From Rhizobium oryziradicis (lineage in GTDB: Bacteria; Pseudomonadota; Alphaproteobacteria; Rhizobiales; Rhizobiaceae), in assembly GCF_001939045.1 (NCBI RefSeq), contig NZ_MKIM01000026.1, positions 1 through 64,000 of the forward strand: a DNA stretch of 64,000 nt. The letters run 5' to 3'. Below are positions 1-8,302 of the stretch, in pieces. The notes below the pieces were generated by a model. It ran no database searches. It saw only the letters and a list, made by a program, of their open reading frames with translations, and was not told the origin of the DNA. Made by a program: the position numbers and the translations under genes. Within the stretch, counting starts at the first letter, position 1. The number at the start of each line of letters is the position of its first letter.

Positions 1-353
1 TGTGCAGGTGCGGTGCGGTCAGCCCGCAGCTTCGCCTTGACACGTCTCTTCGGAACCTTGTTGCGAAGCTGGAGGCCCATGTCCATGTAAAGGCGGTAGC
101 TTCGCTTTGGGTTCACGGGCCACCCGTCACGCCTGATCAGGACATGCACACGACGATAGCCATAGCGCACTCGCGTCTGACAGAGATCCTTGATCTTCAG
201 CTTCAGTTCGGCCTGATCGCCGCGTTTGGACTTGTAGACGTAAAGGGACCGGTCGATCTTTAAGACGGCGCATGCACGCCGGATTGAGACCTTCCAGTCC
301 GTTTTGATTGTGTCGACAAGATTGCGCTTGCGAGCAGGCCTCAGAGCTTTTTT
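1..353 (-). CDS. IS3-family transposase OrfB, 5' part (frameshift product), truncated by window edge
   Basis: After the A AAA AAG slip site the -1 frame stays open to the window edge. It reads VKKALRPARKRN... and then an HTH_21-like region with RYGYRRVHVLIRRDGW, which is characteristic of IS3-family OrfB just upstream of the DDE integrase core. The DDE core itself lies outside the window. No independent start codon is needed, because OrfB is normally made as an OrfA-OrfB fusion by programmed frameshifting (family knowledge). Confidence 0.8.
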
Positions 354-607
354 GACAAAACGTCCTGAAGCATAGCTTTGTTGAGCGAAAGGTCGGCAAC
401 GATCCGCTTTAGCTTGGCGTTCTCCTCTTCGAGTTGGCGCAGGCGCTTCATCTCCGAGGGCATCAGGCCTGCATATTTCTTACGCCAGTTGTAGAATGTC
501 GCATCAGATATTCCAGCCTTGCGGCAAACATCGCCAACCGATGTTCCATCCGCCGCCTGCTTCAACACAAATGCAATTTGCGCTTCCGTAAACTTCGAGG
601 CTTTCAT
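341..607 (-). CDS. IS3-family transposase OrfA
   Basis: This 88-residue protein is the DNA-binding half of an IS3-type transposase. An N-terminal helix-turn-helix (about residues 5-45, including the ISDATFYNWRKKY recognition-helix region typical of the family) is followed by a leucine-zipper-like coiled coil (about 55-80). The start ATG is preceded by a GAGGAG-type ribosome site. Near the 3' end lies a slippery A AAA AAG run (minus strand, about 348-354). There a -1 shift would join it to OrfB. It is complete in length for the family. Confidence 0.9.
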   Translation of the reverse strand: MKASKFTEAQIAFVLKQAADGTSVGDVCRKAGISDATFYNWRKKYAGLMPSEMKRLRQLEEENAKLKRIVADLSLNKAMLQDVLSKKL

Positions 608-747
608 CGAATTCTCCTCTTCTGCCCTGCAGGGATCATAAGTGGAAAACTCCAGATCTAAATGGACGAATTTATGGGGGGCACGTCATGCCTACCTGCC
701 TGAAGAAACATTCGCTCTCCACTTTTCCCAGCAAGTTCAATGTCTAA

Positions 748-2592
748 CTATGATTGCACTCTGCTTATCGCGCGCAGTACGTACTGCAACAAGGTTCCAG
801 GAACTGTCCTGAAGTCCCCTCTGTCTAAAGCAATTAGCGAGACGCCGGGGCTCCATACCACCTCATCTTCTACCTCGTTGGGATCGTACCAAATATCAGC
901 AACACCGTTTTGTACATACTTGGCTTCTTCATAGATGAAGCGGTCTCCCTTTTGAGAAAGACAATACTTGTTCGAAGCTAAGACACCCCACGCTCCAGCG
1001 CCCCATTTATATTTTGCCAAACCCGCTCCCCAAGGCATGATAAAAAAAGAGGACAGATCTGCCAGTATTATAGATCGCGCTACAGACCCACCTATATTAT
1101 TAATCAAACCCACTCTATTACCAAAATATGATGAATACCGATGGACAAGATCCTGCTCCTCATCAGGTATTGAACGGCCTAGATTCTCCTCATGGCTTCT
1201 GAAAAACCCGGCGCTCGAGTTGTTATTGTTATGCCCGTCAAAAACTAAGCATATTTTCAAACCCTCATCTAAGAGTCTGTCCACACATTCTACAGTTTCT
1301 TCGAATTGGTTAAGCCAAGTTCTGTTTTCAAGTCTGTGTGAAATTAAAATAGTGTAGTCAAAATTTTTCATCAACAAACGCGAAGAGGCAGCAAAATCAC
1401 TCTCCTTTTTATAACTATATTCTACTACGCGCTTGGTAAGACTTTCCCGAACATATCCACCTCCTAGACGGACGACAAACTCGTTCGCGTCATACGCACA
1501 CTTTGGAAAGATACCTTCCCTAATTCGTATAACGTAGTCTTTCTCTTTCTGAAACAACGCATCGACGTTCCCAAAATGCTCACCATGATCTGGCCATAGG
1601 CTATAAAGATGATCAAGCCGCTCCAGGAAAGCAGCTTCTTCAGCTTCTTCTAGCCCGGTTAACTCATTCCACATGTGGTGCCCAATATGCGATATAAATA
1701 TGAAACCAGATGCCCGTCCCCCAGGCCGCTGCAGGTACGGACAAATGGCACCATATGACTGAAGCATATGGTGAATGGTATCCCGTAAATACTGGACGGA
1801 ATTGCTAGCCAAAGGCTCTCGATTCGTGGAGGAAAGACGACGAGCTTGTGGCGCATATAGAAAAGCCGGGAATATTATTGCAGAACCCACAGCAATAAGA
1901 AATGCAGACTCGGACTCGCAATGGACTGGGTAAATAAGATGATTATTTTCTTTAAAAATACACTTTGTACCACAAAGTGTCGAACCTGAAACAGGGTTAA
2001 CGACTTCGATTTTTCCCTTTCCCACCGCATTTAAAAATAACGAGGGGTCGCCGATTGTCCCATTAGGGGCTATTTCGTGGTTAAGATTAGTATTTACTAA
2101 TTGTAGTATCGTCTCAATCAAATCGTCGCGACTATGGTCGAAGAACGCCAACTCAATATTAGATAGATGATACTCGACAACCTTCGCGAATGTGTCCGCG
2201 TTTAGCAAATGGGCATTCCTAGCCCATTCTGCTTGAAACGACTTCATTATCGTGCTGCTGTCGCAAAGCGAAATGCCGTCGATTAAAACCCCCTCGACGT
2301 CGCACTTGCGCATATCATCGAGATGCTCAAAGTCGGTTGCGAGAAGACGTCCACCACGGTCGAAGAACCACAATGCCTTTTCAGTTCCGTTTTCCAAAAC
2401 TCCTATTAATGTCGCATTCTTTCTGATAACAATCTCGATGTTCCAGCCGAAGTGAAGGTATTGACCAAGAGCGATCTCCTCTTGAAAATACCTCAATCCT
2501 ACCATCTCTCCTGATGCAGAGAGAAAATCAAAATGTTGCGAGTAATTGACATCTTCCTCAATTACTCTTTCAAAAAACTCTGAACAGCCCAT
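748..2592 (-). CDS. Large uncharacterised protein of a glycan island
   Basis: About 614 residues, not recognised. No signal peptide or clear membrane segment is seen, so it is probably cytoplasmic. The middle has the string ISHIGHHMWNELTG (about residues 300-315). The C-terminal third has alternating beta-strand and helix segments (for example TILISHRLENRTWLNQ and FIMPWGAGLAKYKWG) that resemble a GT-B-like Rossmann half. The ATG at 2592, with GGGAA upstream, is preferred over a TTG 24 bases earlier. Base composition is clearly AT-richer than the genes after 7.3 kb. Context (sugar enzymes upstream on the same strand, glycosyltransferases further on) suggests glycan synthesis or export, but this is inference. 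Confidence 0.6.
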   Translation of the reverse strand: MGCSEFFERVIEEDVNYSQHFDFLSASGEMVGLRYFQEEIALGQYLHFGWNIEIVIRKNATLIGVLENGTEKALWFFDRGGRLLATDFEHLDDMRKCDVEGVLIDGISLCDSSTIMKSFQAEWARNAHLLNADTFAKVVEYHLSNIELAFFDHSRDDLIETILQLVNTNLNHEIAPNGTIGDPSLFLNAVGKGKIEVVNPVSGSTLCGTKCIFKENNHLIYPVHCESESAFLIAVGSAIIFPAFLYAPQARRLSSTNREPLASNSVQYLRDTIHHMLQSYGAICPYLQRPGGRASGFIFISHIGHHMWNELTGLEEAEEAAFLERLDHLYSLWPDHGEHFGNVDALFQKEKDYVIRIREGIFPKCAYDANEFVVRLGGGYVRESLTKRVVEYSYKKESDFAASSRLLMKNFDYTILISHRLENRTWLNQFEETVECVDRLLDEGLKICLVFDGHNNNNSSAGFFRSHEENLGRSIPDEEQDLVHRYSSYFGNRVGLINNIGGSVARSIILADLSSFFIMPWGAGLAKYKWGAGAWGVLASNKYCLSQKGDRFIYEEAKYVQNGVADIWYDPNEVEDEVVWSPGVSLIALDRGDFRTVPGTLLQYVLRAISRVQS

Positions 2593-2616
2593 TCTATTCC
2601 CGCCGCGGTATGTCAA

Positions 2617-2812
2617 ATCGTTTAATTCAGTTTATGAATTTAGCTTCGAAACTCGCTGTCAACCATAATAGTCAACGTAGAATATCGAGCTGCCCTCGAT
2701 AGCATACTTGAGCTTTTTTCATCAAAATCCATTTTATCCATGTTCCGTCTATCCGTTCGGCGAGATCAGAGTCAATCGCTGCTCCGAGAAACCAATATCT
2801 TGCATGATATCT
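2617..2812. other. AT-rich intergenic gap
   Basis: About 196 bases separate the orphan gene from the isomerase gene on the same strand. No gene, strong hairpin with a T-run or known repeat was recognised. A promoter for the 614-residue orphan is likely here, but none stands out. Confidence 0.4.
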
Positions 2813-3625
2813 TCAGGCCATGTACGTCGCTTTCGCAAACATAACGGCGTCTATGGAGGCTTGATCATCTAATTCGTCGTGAGCGAGCATCTCAATTACT
2901 AGCCAGCCATCGTACTTGATTTCAATGAGTGCCTCTGATGCCTCCGTGTGCTCAGCGATAGGTGATTTGAACGACTGAAGTTTGGGCTCTGAAATGTGAA
3001 AATGAACCAAACGAGTCGACGTTGCATGAATTGCTTCGGTGATGTTGCCTCCCCCCAGCATTACACAGGCTGTATCGAGATGAACCCTCAGTCCGGGATG
3101 ATCAACCTGCTGTATCATGTCATTGACTTGTTCCCAGTTCGTGAGAAAGTCACATCCGTAGACTTCGGGAACAGGCTCCAGCCCAATAACAATTCCATGT
3201 TCATGAGCGATATCAGCAAGTAGTCGAAGTCGGTCTACCCCAAGCTTGAAGGCCTCAGCCTCGGTGAGATCTCCTCGGGATCGCTGCTTAGGAGCACCCA
3301 AAACGGCCACTTCCGCCCCGAGCACATTTGCTGTTTCTCCGATACGTTTCATATGTATACAGAGATTTTCAAACTGCCCCACTTCTCGTAACAATTCTAC
3401 ATTTGGCATGCCGTATAATATCGCCTGTAGGGACGATACAGACAGGTTATGATCGGCTAATAGCGATCGATACTCACGCAATGACGAGTTCGTCAGAGAG
3501 TCCCATTCAGCGATTTTTGTAGGTGCAACCTCAATACCTGACGCCCCAGCACGAGACAAACTAGACAGAACCTTATTAAGGTCTGCAGATTGGAATGCTA
3601 AGTTTGAGATGGAAATTTTATTCAT
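2813..3625 (-). CDS. Sugar phosphate isomerase/epimerase-like TIM-barrel protein
   Basis: This 270-residue protein has the pattern of the xylose-isomerase-like TIM-barrel (AP endonuclease 2) superfamily. It has an N-terminal strand NKISISNLAF, a conserved glutamate in IGLEPVPEV (about residue 150), VHLDTACVMLGGG (about 182-195), HFHISEP (about 208-214) and a C-terminal WLVIEMLA. The Glu/Asp/His/Glu set fits the usual metal site. It probably isomerises or epimerises a sugar or keto-sugar; the substrate is unknown. Its start overlaps the end of the upstream epimerase gene by 8 bases, so the two are translationally linked. Confidence 0.75.
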   Translation of the reverse strand: MNKISISNLAFQSADLNKVLSSLSRAGASGIEVAPTKIAEWDSLTNSSLREYRSLLADHNLSVSSLQAILYGMPNVELLREVGQFENLCIHMKRIGETANVLGAEVAVLGAPKQRSRGDLTEAEAFKLGVDRLRLLADIAHEHGIVIGLEPVPEVYGCDFLTNWEQVNDMIQQVDHPGLRVHLDTACVMLGGGNITEAIHATSTRLVHFHISEPKLQSFKSPIAEHTEASEALIEIKYDGWLVIEMLAHDELDDQASIDAVMFAKATYMA

Positions 3626-4391
3626 TTATTGTCTCAATAAATTTTTGTAATTCAGCATAAACTTCTTCAGCTAAAATATGATAATTCTCATTTCCTTTTG
3701 TTAAATTCGCATGAATTGAACGTACATCGTACCTTGGGGGCAATTTTTGCGGACTTCCCATGATGGCTTCAGGGAAAAACCGGCTGGCAATATCGCCGCT
3801 TACTAAAGGTTCCGAACATATATTGATAAGCTTAACGTTGCTGCCGCTTATAAGTTCAAGGTCTGAATTGAGGCGCCTCATGGGGTACCACTGAAATTCT
3901 GCGTTTGGAACGATATTTTGCGTCATGTTCTTATTAAGAAAGTCATAGATAATATTCTTCTTCAGGCCATGCCCGAAAAGCCCAGGAAGACGCACGATTA
4001 CAGCGCTTTCAAATTTCTCTCTGACCCATTTCTCTAACAGGTAGCGGTGTTTTCCGTAGGGCTGATTGTTTATAGGTTCGTCAAGTTCATTAACACCAAC
4101 AGGATTTTCGTAGACGTCGATGGTGGAAATCAGCGTGAAACGAGAGGCACTTACCGATTCCAAGCAATCGATCAATTTTGTTATTGCAGATAGATCGGCG
4201 TCTGGTTCTTTATTTGCTAACCACTTTACCGCGGATACTCCTGCACATATGACGTCATCAAAATGTTCGCCTCGTATCTCATCAATATTTTTGGAGTTAT
4301 ATACATGTGAAAATTGACGATCCCTCATTATGGTCGAGCCAACAAACCCTGTATATCCTATCAATGCTGTTCTACGATTGCGTTTACTCAC
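3618..4391 (-). CDS. NAD(P)-dependent epimerase/dehydratase-like protein (divergent SDR)
   Basis: A 257-residue Rossmann protein beginning TALIGYTGFVGSTIM (residues 8-22), the glycine-rich nucleotide loop of extended SDRs. STIDVY (about 109-114) and PYGKHRYLLEKW (about 131-142) supply the S/T, Tyr and Lys of the catalytic triad, with the YxxxK form kept as YGKHR. It is shorter than typical 310-330-residue epimerases, so the substrate domain is reduced. The start is GTG at 4391. The gene overlaps the isomerase gene downstream and follows the FAD oxidoreductase gene after 184 bases. A role in making or modifying an unusual sugar of a surface glycan is inferred from context. Confidence 0.75.
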   Translation of the reverse strand: MSKRNRRTALIGYTGFVGSTIMRDRQFSHVYNSKNIDEIRGEHFDDVICAGVSAVKWLANKEPDADLSAITKLIDCLESVSASRFTLISTIDVYENPVGVNELDEPINNQPYGKHRYLLEKWVREKFESAVIVRLPGLFGHGLKKNIIYDFLNKNMTQNIVPNAEFQWYPMRRLNSDLELISGSNVKLINICSEPLVSGDIASRFFPEAIMGSPQKLPPRYDVRSIHANLTKGNENYHILAEEVYAELQKFIETINE

Positions 4392-4575
4392 ATTGGCTTC
4401 CTGTTTTATATATTTTGGAGATCTTTTTGCTGGATAGGCGAGAGGTTACGTCAAAATTGATGGGGTTTTTGCTGTGACTCTTTTGGATTTACAAAGTTCA
4501 ATTAGACAAAACCATGAAGCACACATTCTTCTCAAGCCTCTCTATTTCAGCTTTTTTGTCGTTTGGCCGTAGTCC

Positions 4576-5718
4576 TTAAGCGTCCTGAGCCAAATTCTTT
4601 TTGTTAGATGATGCAATTCTCGCGCCTGCCTGCCTTGATGATGCCGCTACAATATCATTGCGAATAGAAACATTCCGGGGCGTGGAAAATAACTGGCTTC
4701 CCTCAAGTGAAGAGAGAATTCGTTCAGTCGCATAAAATATCGTATCTATTTTACCGGAAAGCACGCTGAATATGCGATCGTTTCGGTAAATTGCGCAACT
4801 TCTATCATCCTCCATCCCGACCGGTTTGGTCTTAATAGCCAGCTGCACGCCTTTGAATTGAAACGACTCGCAAAACTGCGGCAGATACCGCATCATTTGA
4901 TTTTCCATAGCAGTCTGTTTTTCGCGAATTAATACGCTGTCTACGCTATTTATGCAGGCGCGTGCCTGGTTGGCATTCGTAAAGCCGCCAAGGGGAGTGT
5001 GTGCGACACTTGAAAGCGTAAAGATAGAGGGATCCTCTGTTGGGTATACCGAGCAAAGTGAACCATCAACCAAGGTCACCGCAGGGTGGTGATCCATTGC
5101 CTCATAGTACAATAGCATTGTTGGTTCGAAGTATAGCTCTCTGGGAATACTCAAGAAATGCCCCCACGTTGCATCAATTACATAGTCAAACAGCTCTCCA
5201 TTAACTCTGACATGTTTGTCCAAAGGCTCCATGCTTGTGACAGCTGTCTCCAAATGTAGAATTCCGGCAAGCGATTCCTGAAAGTAATCCCTCGCTTGGT
5301 TAATCATTAAAACACGTTCTTTTGTTAATATAGCTCCACTAACATTCGAAAGGAAATGCTCATATTCTGTCGTTTCGGTAAATTCTATACCGGACGCAGC
5401 CATTATCATTTTGTATGTTGTAAAATCGATCAGGCTATCTGATTTCGGAACGGCATAGATATTACGATCGACCGGAGACGAGAGATTTGGGTATCGTTCA
5501 ATGAACCGTAGAAATCCGTCACGTGACTGTTGTCTAGTTCCGTGATGACGCGCGTAATGGAAGCCTAAATGCAACCTGAATTGGTTGTTTCCCGAGGCTC
5601 GGTGTAGAGGTCTGCGCTCTCGCTCGAATATCTTGATGTCAAACCCTAAGGCAGACAACGATAATCCAATATGACATCCGTACCAACCTGCCCCAATCAC
5701 GGCGATTTTAAAACTCAC
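4576..5718 (-). CDS. FAD-dependent oxidoreductase (DAO family)
   Basis: A 380-residue protein starting FKIAVIGAGWYGCHIGLSL, a near-perfect FAD-binding dinucleotide fold (GxGxxG, residues 9-14), then FERE (about 31-34), the acidic end of the second strand. RASGNNQFRLHLGFHYARH (about 40-58) resembles the DAO-family segment that contacts flavin. VIDATWGH (about 180-187) is the second conserved DAO block. No signal peptide is present. It heads an apparent minus-strand operon with the SDR-like and TIM-barrel genes. Together they could oxidise and rearrange a sugar or amino-sugar precursor; the substrate is unknown. Confidence 0.75.
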   Translation of the reverse strand: MSFKIAVIGAGWYGCHIGLSLSALGFDIKIFERERRPLHRASGNNQFRLHLGFHYARHHGTRQQSRDGFLRFIERYPNLSSPVDRNIYAVPKSDSLIDFTTYKMIMAASGIEFTETTEYEHFLSNVSGAILTKERVLMINQARDYFQESLAGILHLETAVTSMEPLDKHVRVNGELFDYVIDATWGHFLSIPRELYFEPTMLLYYEAMDHHPAVTLVDGSLCSVYPTEDPSIFTLSSVAHTPLGGFTNANQARACINSVDSVLIREKQTAMENQMMRYLPQFCESFQFKGVQLAIKTKPVGMEDDRSCAIYRNDRIFSVLSGKIDTIFYATERILSSLEGSQLFSTPRNVSIRNDIVAASSRQAGARIASSNKKNLAQDA

Positions 5719-5911
5719 TGGCTCGCCCTCGATAGTTAATTGTTTTTAAAAACTAGCAATCTATTTGCAGTTTTTTCGAAGTCATGGGATCTTATTGCCG
5801 TAAATATCGCGTGCAAGCAAGAGGAGTCACTAGGTGTTTGGAACTCTTAACCTGAGCCCGTTAACTTCCTCCAGAATTTGGTAGAGTCCGTCACATCAAG
5901 GAGACGGACGA

Positions 5912-6177
5912 ATGAAGCGTTCACGGTTCACGGAAGAACGGATCATCGGGATATTGAAGGCGCAGGAGGCAGGGCAAAGACGGTCGATATCTGCCGCAAG
6001 CACGGCATGTCGGATGCAACTTTCTATAAATATAAGGCGAAGTATGGCGGCATGGATGTGTCCGATGCGCGCAAGCTGAAGGCCCTTGAAGACGAAAATG
6101 CCAAGCTGAAGAAACTCTTGGCTGAAGCCATACTGGACAATGCGACCCTGAAGGGTGCCACTTCAAAAAAATGGTGA
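5912..6177 (+). pseudogene. IS3-family OrfA, frameshifted
   Basis: The frame from ATG 5912 begins MKRSRFTEERIIGILKAQEAG, the usual OrfA start. It then loses frame around 5972-5976, where one G appears to be missing from a G-run. The rest of the family protein (TVDICRKHGMSDATFYKYK, then KALEDENAKLKKLLAEA) continues in another frame to TGA 6177. A single-base deletion therefore inactivates it. The family is distinct from the first IS in the window, judged by the different OrfA sequence and ends. Confidence 0.85.
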
Positions 6178-6761
6178 CGCCCGATGTGAAGCGGAAAGCG
6201 GTGGCTCACGTCTGTGCTCAGCACAGGATGAGCCAACGTCGGACCATCTGGCTTTGCCGTCGCGCGCTAACGAGCGCTGGAGCCTGGACTTCGTCAGCGA
6301 TGCCTTCACCGATGGCCGCCGCTTTCGGGTGCTGGCCGTTGTCGACGACTTCACCCGCGAGTGCCTATGCCTGGTCGCGGATACATCCCTGTCAGGCGCT
6401 CGGCTTGCGCGCGAACTGGATAGTTTCATCGCCAGACGGGGAGAGCCGAGGACGATTGTCTCGGACAACGGAACGGAGATGACCAGCATGGCCATCCACA
6501 AATGGTGCCAGGAGACAAAGGTCGACTGGCATTACATCGCCCCAGGTAAGCCGATGCAAAACGGCTTCATCGAGAGCTTCAACGGCAGTTTCCCCGACGA
6601 GTGCCTCAACGAGACGCTATTCTCATCGCTCACTCAAGCCCGCGCTGCCATCGCCGTATGGAAGGAGGACTGCAACAGAAACAGACCCCCACTCATCGCT
6701 GGGTAACATCACACCCAGCGAGTTCGCAATGAAAATGGCTATGGAAAAACAGGCGGCATAA
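6171..6761 (+). pseudogene. IS3-family OrfB, internally deleted and frameshifted
   Basis: OrfB starts at ATG 6171 ([20 protein letters not shown]) and breaks near 6231-6242. There about 80 codons of the HTH_21 and linker region usual in this family are missing and the frame changes. The DDE core follows: [12 protein letters not shown] with the first Asp, [11 protein letters not shown] with the second, and NGFIESFNG with the Glu. A second lesion near 6687-6692 (an extra C) shifts the end, because the expected [15 protein letters not shown] reads in another frame up to TAA 6761. The catalytic residues survive but the protein cannot be made intact. Confidence 0.85.
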
Positions 6762-6815
6762 GGCCAGATTGAAAACCAAAGACGCTCCGAAAAAATGGAG
6801 GGGAATTGGGGCTCA

Positions 6816-7037
6816 GGTCACGATAAACATCGGTCCAAGCGAGAACTCGCCGCGCTTCGCCCGCTTCGTGAGATCACGGAGATGCCCTCTTCCCGAATTG
6901 ATGAAGTTCGAACGTTCAAGGATGCAGGCGATGGCAACAGCCGCATTCTCCGGCCCCATGGCGCTGCAGGCTTACTCGTAGGCTGACGGACTGACGCCCA
7001 GCACGACCTGACTGTCACCGAAGCACACATGCGTTCG
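6816..7037. other. Unassigned sequence between two transposon remnants
   Basis: About 220 bases between the dead IS3 end and the IS6-type remnant. A short plus-strand frame to 6986 can be read, but it matches no family I recognise. It is most likely debris of mobile DNA. Confidence 0.35.
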
Positions 7038-7240
7038 CCGCGTGTGATAATCACCGATAAGCTTCGATCCTACGATGCGGCGAAGCGCAATATCATGCCC
7101 GGCGTCGAACATCGCTCGCACAAGGGCATGAACAATCTGGCCGAGAATTCTCATCAGCCTCTCCGACGGGTGAAAGGATCATGAAACGCTTCAACTCAAC
7201 GAGGCACCTTCAACGGTTCGCTTCCATCCACCCATCATTG
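7038..7240 (+). pseudogene. IS6-family transposase remnant (C-terminal part)
   Basis: The plus strand reads PRVIITDKLRSYDAAKR, then IMPGVEHRSHKGMNNLAENS and HQPLRR. This is the highly conserved region around the second Asp and the Glu of IS6/IS26-type DDE transposases. After about 7169 the frame slips and continues as ERIMKRFNSTRHLQRFASIH. The N-terminal half with the first catalytic Asp is absent. It is a decayed fragment and marks repeated insertion at this junction. Confidence 0.75.
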
Positions 7241-7354
7241 CGAATTGCGAACCAACCATGCAATCATGGCACCACACCACGGGCACTCATGTCGCCTGAA
7301 CCAAAGCCTCAATCCCATATCTCGACTTCGCAGCGTTAAGTTTACAGTGCCGCT

Positions 7355-8275
7355 TTAAGCCTTTTCTGCGCTATTCAACCAGTCCCAAGTCCTTAAAATG
7401 CCCTCTTGAATGCCAACCTTCGGATCCCAATCAAAGTCTGCCTTGGTTGTCTCAACTTCAAGAACAGATATTGGAACGTCCAAATTACGTTGAGGTTTAT
7501 AAACAATAGGCGCGGGATTACCGGTAATTTCCTGGACAAGTTGTGCAATGGCCAACACAGATGTGCCCAATCCGCTACCACCATTATAAATACCGGCCTT
7601 GTTGCTCTCCAGTGATTTCACGCATAGGCTTGTTAAGTCCTTGACATAAATGAAATCGCGGATCGTTGAGCCATCACCCCATATTTCTATAGGGCGCTGT
7701 TGAGATGCAAGATTGAGGTATGTTCCGATAATTCCCTGAACACCCAAATTCCCCTGATGCGAACCATAAGGATTTGACGCTCTGATCACGATCGGTTTCA
7801 AGCCCGCGTTGCGTTCAAAGAGCTTCAAATAAGACTCAATGGCGACTTTCACGATCCCATAAGAACAAATGGGTGCCAGAGGATGATTGACCGATATTGG
7901 GACTTCCTGGGGTGGGCCATAAACCGTTCCACCGGAGGATAGAAACAGAAGACGCTTTACATTGCAGGCTTCCATTGCCACCAACAGGCTTAACGTCCCG
8001 TTGAGGTTCATATTGACATCCGCAATTGGATTTTTATCTCCCGTGGCGGGCACAGTGCCGCTTGCAAGATGGGCGACAGCGTCAATATCCGCCAGGCAAT
8101 CCTTGAGCAGGGCCGTGTTGGAGAGATCACCTGAGAAATAGCGCACGCCATTTGGTAAAGGTCTGGCCGGCTGCACGCTCCGGCCAAACACTGTCACACT
8201 ATGGCCCGCGTCCAATAAATCATGAACGAGGTGATACCCGATAAACCCAGCGCCCCCGATGACTAATATTTTCAT
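7355..8275 (-). CDS. NAD-dependent nucleotide-sugar epimerase/dehydratase
   Basis: A 306-residue extended SDR. It has MKILVIGGAGFIGYHLVHDL with the GGxGxxG loop (residues 7-13), VAHLASG (about 67-73), LFLSSGGTVYG (about 110-120) and the catalytic SYGIVKVAIE (Tyr and Lys about 139-143). IRASNPYGSHQ (about 165-175) and IRDFIYVKDL (about 205-214) are typical of UDP-glucose 4-epimerase-like enzymes. The length is normal for the family. It lies 27 bases after the glycosyltransferase fusion gene, in the same direction, so it probably supplies a nucleotide sugar for that enzyme. The exact sugar cannot be told. Confidence 0.85.
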   Translation of the reverse strand: MKILVIGGAGFIGYHLVHDLLDAGHSVTVFGRSVQPARPLPNGVRYFSGDLSNTALLKDCLADIDAVAHLASGTVPATGDKNPIADVNMNLNGTLSLLVAMEACNVKRLLFLSSGGTVYGPPQEVPISVNHPLAPICSYGIVKVAIESYLKLFERNAGLKPIVIRASNPYGSHQGNLGVQGIIGTYLNLASQQRPIEIWGDGSTIRDFIYVKDLTSLCVKSLESNKAGIYNGGSGLGTSVLAIAQLVQEITGNPAPIVYKPQRNLDVPISVLEVETTKADFDWDPKVGIQEGILRTWDWLNSAEKA

Positions 8276-8302
8276 AGAGTGTCTTTCAAAAATTAAGCCA
8301 AA

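Larger units (their letters stand above)
1..688 (-). mobile_element. IS3-family insertion sequence, cut by window start
   Basis: The element has the IS3 layout, with a short orfA and an orfB entered by frameshift. Its outer end is recognisable at about 688, where the minus strand begins TGACGTGCCCCCC. That resembles the terminal repeats of the IS407 group, though the group assignment is from memory of end sequences and is an inference. The other end and the rest of orfB lie before base 1, so neither the target duplication nor intactness can be judged. It borders the AT-rich glycan cassette. Confidence 0.85.
5853..6815 (+). mobile_element. Degenerate IS3-family element with recognisable terminal inverted repeats
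   Basis: The left end (TGAGCCCGTTAACTTCCTCC, 5853 on) pairs with the complement of the right end (TGAGCCCCAATTCCCCTCC, ending 6815). This gives imperfect inverted repeats of about 29 bases bounding about 963 bases. Similarity extends about five bases further out on both sides, so the true tips may be about 5848 and 6820. No matching short target duplication is visible. Both reading frames are broken, so the copy is dead. It separates the AT-rich cassette from the next glycan genes. Confidence 0.8.

Noticed and set aside
6816..6986. Possible small gene between the IS remnants
   Set aside because: No family features and transposon debris on both sides; the frame is short and unsupported.
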